Source: Deltaproteobacteria bacterium (lineage in GTDB: Bacteria; Myxococcota_A; UBA9042). Taken from it: a DNA stretch of 64,000 nucleotides. The first letter of the stretch is position 1. Each line of letters begins with the position of its first letter. Below the pieces are notes generated by a model. The model was not told the origin of the DNA, did not search any database, and was given only the letters and a program-made list of their open reading frames with translations. This document shows, piece after piece, positions 59,935-64,000 of this stretch. The stretch covers positions 1 through 64,000 of the forward strand of contig JACKFC010000006.1 in the NCBI GenBank assembly GCA_020632665.1, written 5' to 3'. The translations under genes and the position numbers were made by a program.

Positions 59935-61372
59935 GTTGTCAACGCCGCGTGCGCGGCTCGGAGTTGTGGCGGCCCCGGCGATCTAGAGGCAGGCGAGCGG
60001 CTCCAAGGGCCGCGGGTGCCTCAGGATTTCTGTGGTTGCGGTCTCGAGCGCGCTCTGCAGCAGCTTCATGAGCCGCAGCCAGGGCGTCGCACGAGCCGCT
60101 TCGCTGCGCTGGGTGATACAGCGGAACCAGCCGAGTAGATTGTAGGCGATGCGTCGCAGCAGCATCGCGCGCAGCATGCCCGACGACAAGCGAACCCAGG
60201 GGCGCTTGTCTTCGCGCATGAGGCGGTCCCAGGTGTTGTGGCAGTTGTTCTCGACCGCCCAGTGCCGCCGGACCAGCAGCGCCCACTGCGCCGGCGTCAG
60301 CACGTCGGGCGCAAGGCTCGTGATGTAGTAGCGGTTCTCACTGGTCTGCTTGCCGGTGACCTTGTCAACGGTACGCACGTGCAGTCGAATCGCGCACCGC
60401 AGCCCCGGGTAGTCGTGCCAGCCGGCGAGTTCGGGCGCGAGCCACAGCGTGCGCGTCACCACCTTGCCGCCGACGATGTCGCTGCCGACCTCGATGCCGT
60501 TCGCGAACGTGCGCTTGCCGAGCTTGCGCTTGCACTCGTTGTAGATGGTCGGCTGCTCGCTCTTGACGCGGAACACGTAGTTCTTGCCGTACATCAGCAC
60601 CAGCTTGGCGTTGGCCGCGCAGTTGGCGCCGCTGTCGTAGGTCACGACTTCGAACAGGTGGCCGGCAACCCGCATGAGGCTCGCGAAGGCTTCGGGGAAT
60701 ACGCCGTTCTCGTTGGTCGATGCAGGAATCGGGAACATGTCCAGGCATGTGCGTGCTCGCGACGAAACCAGGCATGAGGTGATCGTGCGAACCAGGCCGT
60801 AGACGCTGCCGTCCTTGGGATGCTGCAGCTGCGCGACCGGGTCGTCGGGCTCCCAGAGCTTGGTCGCGGTGCTCCGTCCGTCCATCGTTGCGACGCCGAA
60901 CGGCAGCTCATGCGGGACCAGTGCCTTGGCCTTGTCCATCATCTCGACCGTGCGGTGCAGCACCTGCCGCAGCTCGTCGAAGACCAGCCGCAGTAACGTG
61001 TCGCGACAGGTCGTGTCGGCGATACGCTGGGGAAGCCGCAGCAGTTTGCGCGTCGCCAAGCTCATGTCGACGCTGAGATCCTCAACCTCGGCGAGACCTT
61101 TGCAGCCGGCCATCATGCCGACGAGCATGAGCCTGACTGCCGGCACAATCGACGCGTGACGACGGCCTTTGCGGTCGCGCGTATCGCTGAGTCGCTCGAG
61201 CCTGAGCGACGGCAAGCGCTTGCAGATGACGCCGAGCAGTCGGCGTGTCATTCTTGGGGTGGCCATGAACCTCTCCTTGGGCACGTGGTCACGTCCGACC
61301 GACGCACCAGAAATGGGTGGAGTAGCCGGGGCCGCCACAGCTCGCCGAACTACGACACGCGGTGTACGACGC
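59935..61372 (-). mobile_element. IS4/ISAs1-like insertion sequence
   Basis: Imperfect inverted repeats of about 45 bp at 59935-59983 and 61324-61372 flank one transposase gene. The best part reads GCCGGGGCCGCCACA with R-C-T-C after it in both ends; the outer parts (TGTCAACGCCGCGTG against CGTACACCGCGTG) match less well, so the exact outer limits are approximate. No direct target duplication is certain. The DNA to its right up to 61525 and to its left up to 59703 has no gene. Confidence 0.7.
59983..61266 (-). CDS. IS4-superfamily (ISAs1-like) transposase
   Basis: A 427-residue DDE transposase from ATG 61266 behind AAGGAGAGG. N-terminal region RLSDTRDRKGRRHASIVPAVRLMLVGMMAGCKGLAEVED is typical of ISAs1-like proteins. 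The catalytic triad: Asp in VATMDGRSTA, Asp in VVTYDSGANCAANAKLVL, and Glu in LLVRRHWAVENNCHNTWDRLMREDK (H-W-x-V-E-N). The C-terminus LRAMLLRRIAYNLLGWFR is the usual end helix. The frame is intact. There is no sign of the 60-bp palindrome near this element, and its repeats differ from those of the ISKra4-like element. Confidence 0.87.
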   Translation of the reverse strand: MATPRMTRRLLGVICKRLPSLRLERLSDTRDRKGRRHASIVPAVRLMLVGMMAGCKGLAEVEDLSVDMSLATRKLLRLPQRIADTTCRDTLLRLVFDELRQVLHRTVEMMDKAKALVPHELPFGVATMDGRSTATKLWEPDDPVAQLQHPKDGSVYGLVRTITSCLVSSRARTCLDMFPIPASTNENGVFPEAFASLMRVAGHLFEVVTYDSGANCAANAKLVLMYGKNYVFRVKSEQPTIYNECKRKLGKRTFANGIEVGSDIVGGKVVTRTLWLAPELAGWHDYPGLRCAIRLHVRTVDKVTGKQTSENRYYITSLAPDVLTPAQWALLVRRHWAVENNCHNTWDRLMREDKRPWVRLSSGMLRAMLLRRIAYNLLGWFRCITQRSEAARATPWLRLMKLLQSALETATTEILRHPRPLEPLACL

Positions 61373-61525
61373 CGCAGCGTCGCGTCGGACGATCGTGCTA
61401 CGAAGATGTGCAGCGTGCACGCAACTTGGCTGGTGCCGACGCGTGTTGCGGTTCTGGAGTCATCGGCTGGGGATCTTCAATCGGATCTGCCGGGCGGCCA
61501 GTCGGCGCTGCCCGGCGGCGGGGGG

Positions 61526-62614
61526 TCAGCGACCGCGATCGGGGCGGTCGGCGAGCCGCCGCGCGACTTCTTGCAGATCGACCCATGCTTGCCGCTTGCG
61601 TTCGGGATCGGCGAGCAGATCGGCGGGCGACCAGGTCACCAGCGTCGGCGTCCCGCGGGCCTCGTGCCAACGCTCGCGCAGCGAGGGCAACGTCGCCGAC
61701 GGCTGCTGCAGCAGGAAGCGCGCCGCGACTTCACCCAAGCCGACCAGCACGGCGGGCCGGACGATATCGACTTCGGCAGCGAGGATCGGCGCGCAGGAGC
61801 GCAGCTCCGCCCGCGACGGCGCGCGCCGTGCCGGCCCATCACCCGGCAGGCGGCAGCGGACCAGCGGCGCGATCCAGACCGACGCGGGGCCGAGGCCGAT
61901 CGCGCCGAGCATCTTCTGCAGCAGCGCCGATTCTTCGCCGGCGACTGGCGATCCGGCGGCATCCTCTGCGCTGCCGACACCGCCGGTGACGAAGAGGACG
62001 CGGGCGTCCGGCAAGCCGCGGCCATGGACGATCTGCTGCCGACCACGACACAGGCCGCAGCGCTCGCAGTCGCCGACCTTGGCGTGCAGCGCGGCGATCG
62101 CGGCGGCCGGATCGGCAGGCGCAGGCACCTGTTGCCGGCGTGGCGTGGCCGGGCGGGCCTCGGACGCAGGCGGCTCGACGCCACCGACAGCCGCGATCAG
62201 GCGGGGACGATCGCGCAATCGCGGGCCCGCGCCGCTCGCCTGGGCGTCCGCTGGCGGCGACACAGATCGCTCGTTTCGGCTCGGCGGCGGCGTTCGGCGT
62301 GGACCAGGCGGCTCGGCCAGCGCGGCACGCGGCTGGGGCGCAGACGATCGCCCGCTCTGCCGCAGGTCGCCTGCGCCGGTGGCTGCGTCGCCGGGCGCCT
62401 TGCCGAAGAAGCGCGCCACGGCCTCGGCGTCGAGCGTCGTGCCTTCGGGGGCGACCACGTCGGCGCCGGCGTGGACCTGCCAGCGCAGCGCCGCGGCCAG
62501 ACCGAGCAACAGCGCGACAGGCTCTTCGGCCCAGGCTGCGTCGTCGACGCCAGCCGCGACAGGCTCGCTCGGGACGGTCGCTTGCGGCTGCGGCTCGGCG
62601 TCGGGAGTGCTCAC
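61526..62614 (-). CDS. Uracil-DNA glycosylase-like protein with altered active site
   Basis: About 362 residues from GTG 62614. The C-terminal 190 residues are recognisable as the iron-sulfur (family 4/5) uracil-DNA glycosylase fold: CERCGLCRGRQQIVHGRG, VLFVTGGVGSAEDAAGSPVAGEESALLQKML, VRCRLPGDG and SRAELRSCAPIL keep the four cluster cysteines (C-x2-C, C, C). But the catalytic motif GExPG is TGGVG, and the usual HPxYLL is SPADLL (TWSPADLLAD), so both active-site motifs are changed. The first 170 residues are a long Ala/Pro/Arg-rich low-complexity extension. It may bind DNA without excising uracil, or be a different glycosylase. The start lies 9 bp after the rhomboid stop. Confidence 0.75.
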   Translation of the reverse strand: MSTPDAEPQPQATVPSEPVAAGVDDAAWAEEPVALLLGLAAALRWQVHAGADVVAPEGTTLDAEAVARFFGKAPGDAATGAGDLRQSGRSSAPQPRAALAEPPGPRRTPPPSRNERSVSPPADAQASGAGPRLRDRPRLIAAVGGVEPPASEARPATPRRQQVPAPADPAAAIAALHAKVGDCERCGLCRGRQQIVHGRGLPDARVLFVTGGVGSAEDAAGSPVAGEESALLQKMLGAIGLGPASVWIAPLVRCRLPGDGPARRAPSRAELRSCAPILAAEVDIVRPAVLVGLGEVAARFLLQQPSATLPSLRERWHEARGTPTLVTWSPADLLADPERKRQAWVDLQEVARRLADRPDRGR

Positions 62615-62623
62615 GGCCGCAGC

Positions 62624-63262
62624 TTAGCGGGCGATGCGACGGCGGTCGACCTCGGCAGCGCCGCCGGAGTCGGGGCCGTGCGACCACGCGATCGCTTTGG
62701 CCGCCAACCAGCCACCGAGGAAGCCGAAGAGGTGGCCCTGCCACGAAACGCCCGGCTGACCCGGCAAAACGCCCCAGATCAAGCCGCCGTAGAGGAAGAC
62801 GACCAGCCCCGCGACGACGACGTCCGCCAGCGATCGCGCGTACCAGGCCGAAAACACCAAGAAGCCGAACCAGCCGAAGATCACGCCACTCGCGCCGATG
62901 TGGTTGGTCCCGGCGCCGCCGAAGAGCCAGGTACCAGCGCCGCCGATCAGCGCGATCACCACCGTCGCCTCGAGGAAAGCCAGCCGACCACGCGCCCGGG
63001 CCAGGCCGCCGAGCACCAGGAAGGGGATCGAGTTGGCGATCAAATGGCCCCAACCCGCGTGCAGCAAAGGCGCCGTGAGCACGCCCCAGAGGCCAGAGAA
63101 GCTGCGCGGATGGATGCCGTGGCGCTGCAGGCTGGAGTGCAACACGAAGGTATCGACGATCTCGATCGCCCAGAGCGCCGCCAACGCGAGCGACATGCCG
63201 CGCACGTTGCGCCCCAACTCGGCGAGGGGGCCACCTCGTCGCTCGATCTCGTCGCCAGCCAC
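62624..63262 (-). CDS. Rhomboid family intramembrane serine protease
   Basis: A 212-residue protein from GTG 63262, five bases after GGGGAGG. About six membrane segments. The oxyanion part is HAGWGHLIANSIPF (H, N), the nucleophile Ser is in NHIGASGVIFGWFGF (GASG), and the base His is in VSWQGHLFGFLGGWLAA. All catalytic residues are present. Rhomboids cut membrane proteins within or near the bilayer; the substrate is unknown. It is in tandem with the glycosylase-like gene. A second envelope protease, SohB-type, lies at 53.5 kb. Confidence 0.9.
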   Translation of the reverse strand: MAGDEIERRGGPLAELGRNVRGMSLALAALWAIEIVDTFVLHSSLQRHGIHPRSFSGLWGVLTAPLLHAGWGHLIANSIPFLVLGGLARARGRLAFLEATVVIALIGGAGTWLFGGAGTNHIGASGVIFGWFGFLVFSAWYARSLADVVVAGLVVFLYGGLIWGVLPGQPGVSWQGHLFGFLGGWLAAKAIAWSHGPDSGGAAEVDRRRIAR

Positions 63263-63443
63263 CGCAGCCTCCCCAACCGTTCCGCGAAATGCCGGATTCT
63301 ACGCTCTTCTCCACAAAGTTGCGATGGCAACCGGACTTCATCCTTGGTATCATCTCGCGGGTTCGTTCGCCCGGACGATGGAATCGATACACAGCGTAGG
63401 TATCGATGCAGCAGACACGGACGGGCCCGCTTCGGAGGCCGTG

Positions 63444-64000
63444 ATGAACGCAATGCTCCTTCGCAACCCCTTGCTGCTGGCGATGTCGCTCCTCTTGCTG
63501 AGCGCGTGTTCCGGCGAGAGCAACGGCGGCGCACAGCCGATCCTCTTCCCCGACGGCTTCGGTGGCGGCGGCAACGTCCTGCCGACCGGCGATACATCCG
63601 GTGGCGGCGGTGGGGCCGAGGACAGCTCGACCGGCGGCGGGGGCGACGACGTCGCGGCGGCCGGGGATACCGGCGGCGGCGGCGAGGATACGGCGACGGC
63701 CGGCGATACCGCGACCGGCGGCGAGGACGCGGCGGCGACGGCAGATGCCGGCGGCGGCAGTGAGGACGTTGCCGGTGGTGAGGACACCGCCGGCGGGCAA
63801 GACACCACGACCGGCGAAGATACCTCGGTCGGCGAAGACACGGCTCCGACGGGCGACGCCAGCGGCCAGGACAGCGGGGGCACCGCGTGCGTCGACGTCG
63901 ACCAGGACGGCTACGGCAACGGCTGCTCCCAGGGCCCGGATTGCGACGACAGCAATCCGAACTTCGCGTTGGTCTGCCCGGACTGCAGCAAGGCCAACCA
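63444..64000 (+). CDS. Lipoprotein with calcium-type DCDD motif, partial
   Basis: The start of a lipoprotein that runs off the right edge (185 codons seen). ATG 63444 follows GGAGG by about six bases. MNAMLLRNPLLLAMSLLLLSACSGE carries lipobox LSAC. A Gly/Asp/Glu/Thr-rich linker to about residue 143 is followed by CVDVDQDGYGNGCSQGPDCDDSNPN, the putative metal-binding motif (DxDxDGYG...DCDD) known from MopE-type and myxobacterial surface proteins. TATCAT at 63348 may be a -10, but no good -35 is seen. The function of the distal part is out of view. Confidence 0.82.
   Translation, partial: MNAMLLRNPLLLAMSLLLLSACSGESNGGAQPILFPDGFGGGGNVLPTGDTSGGGGGAEDSSTGGGGDDVAAAGDTGGGGEDTATAGDTATGGEDAAATADAGGGSEDVAGGEDTAGGQDTTTGEDTSVGEDTAPTGDASGQDSGGTACVDVDQDGYGNGCSQGPDCDDSNPNFALVCPDCSKAN

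Overview
The window is GC-rich, densely coding DNA. It looks like a member of the Myxococcota or a related deltaproteobacterial-type lineage. The reasons are the many secreted lipoproteins with Asp/Ala/Thr-rich linkers and cysteine-rich CDDG-x-x-C-T repeats, a 2202-residue cell-surface protein with RCC1-like repeats, a DCDD-type calcium-binding motif, and abundant PAS/GGDEF/EAL/histidine-kinase signalling. This placement is inference; no rRNA or tRNA gene is present to confirm it.

1-13.8 kb: a partial lipoprotein gene; eutB (large subunit of ethanolamine ammonia-lyase); a tandem universal stress protein and a PAS-GGDEF-EAL protein on the minus strand; the giant lipoprotein; then eutC and eutL (a microcompartment shell protein), which overlap by four bases. 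eutB is therefore about 10 kb away from eutC. 13.9-22.3 kb: an N-acyl-D-amino-acid deacylase-like amidohydrolase; a sugar nucleotidyltransferase divergent from a surface-polysaccharide operon (SDR epimerase, glycosyltransferase, LegB-like 4,6-dehydratase); a fused TsaC/Sua5-HAD protein; a hemolysin III family protein. 22.3-23.4 kb: a His/Cys-rich lipoprotein and a small helical protein gene whose promoter carries two operator-like palindromes.

23.2-35.9 kb is the most unusual region. It is a mosaic of AT-richer segments separated by copies of a 60-bp imperfect palindrome (arms begin GGTTCCAGGTGC and end GCACCTGGAACC). Nearly every gene here lies on the minus strand and stops 24-86 bp before a palindrome, much as integron cassettes each end in an attC site, but the palindrome lacks the integron core motif. 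One 1.5-kb piece of chromosome is present twice, the second time exactly between two palindromes. Several genes are truncated at palindrome junctions, and an ISKra4-like insertion sequence with terminal inverted repeats sits inside. The region ends with a 141-nt imperfect palindrome and about 360 bp of degenerate GCTGAY hexamer repeat.

36.5-54.5 kb: a fused membrane/spermidine-synthase-like protein, a kelch-like protein, a cysteine-synthase family enzyme, two lipoproteins (PHP-like; lamin-tail), lipoprotein signal peptidase lspA overlapping a cyclic-nucleotide-binding GGDEF protein, an aldehyde dehydrogenase of the PaaZ/BoxD type with a metallophosphoesterase, wecB-like epimerase with a glycosyltransferase, and a small lipoprotein with a SohB-type protease. 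54.4-64 kb: purine nucleoside phosphorylase, a hybrid histidine kinase, two lipoproteins (one with a zinc-peptidase HELVH motif), an IS4/ISAs1-like insertion sequence, a uracil-DNA-glycosylase-like protein with altered catalytic motifs, a rhomboid protease, and the start of another lipoprotein.

A recurring promoter form (TTGNNN-like -35, 17-18 bp, TANNNT -10, often TGCTA) can be read upstream of many genes. Lipoprotein maturation (lspA), the many lipoprotein substrates, membrane proteases (SohB, rhomboid) and polysaccharide enzymes together suggest a large investment in the cell envelope.
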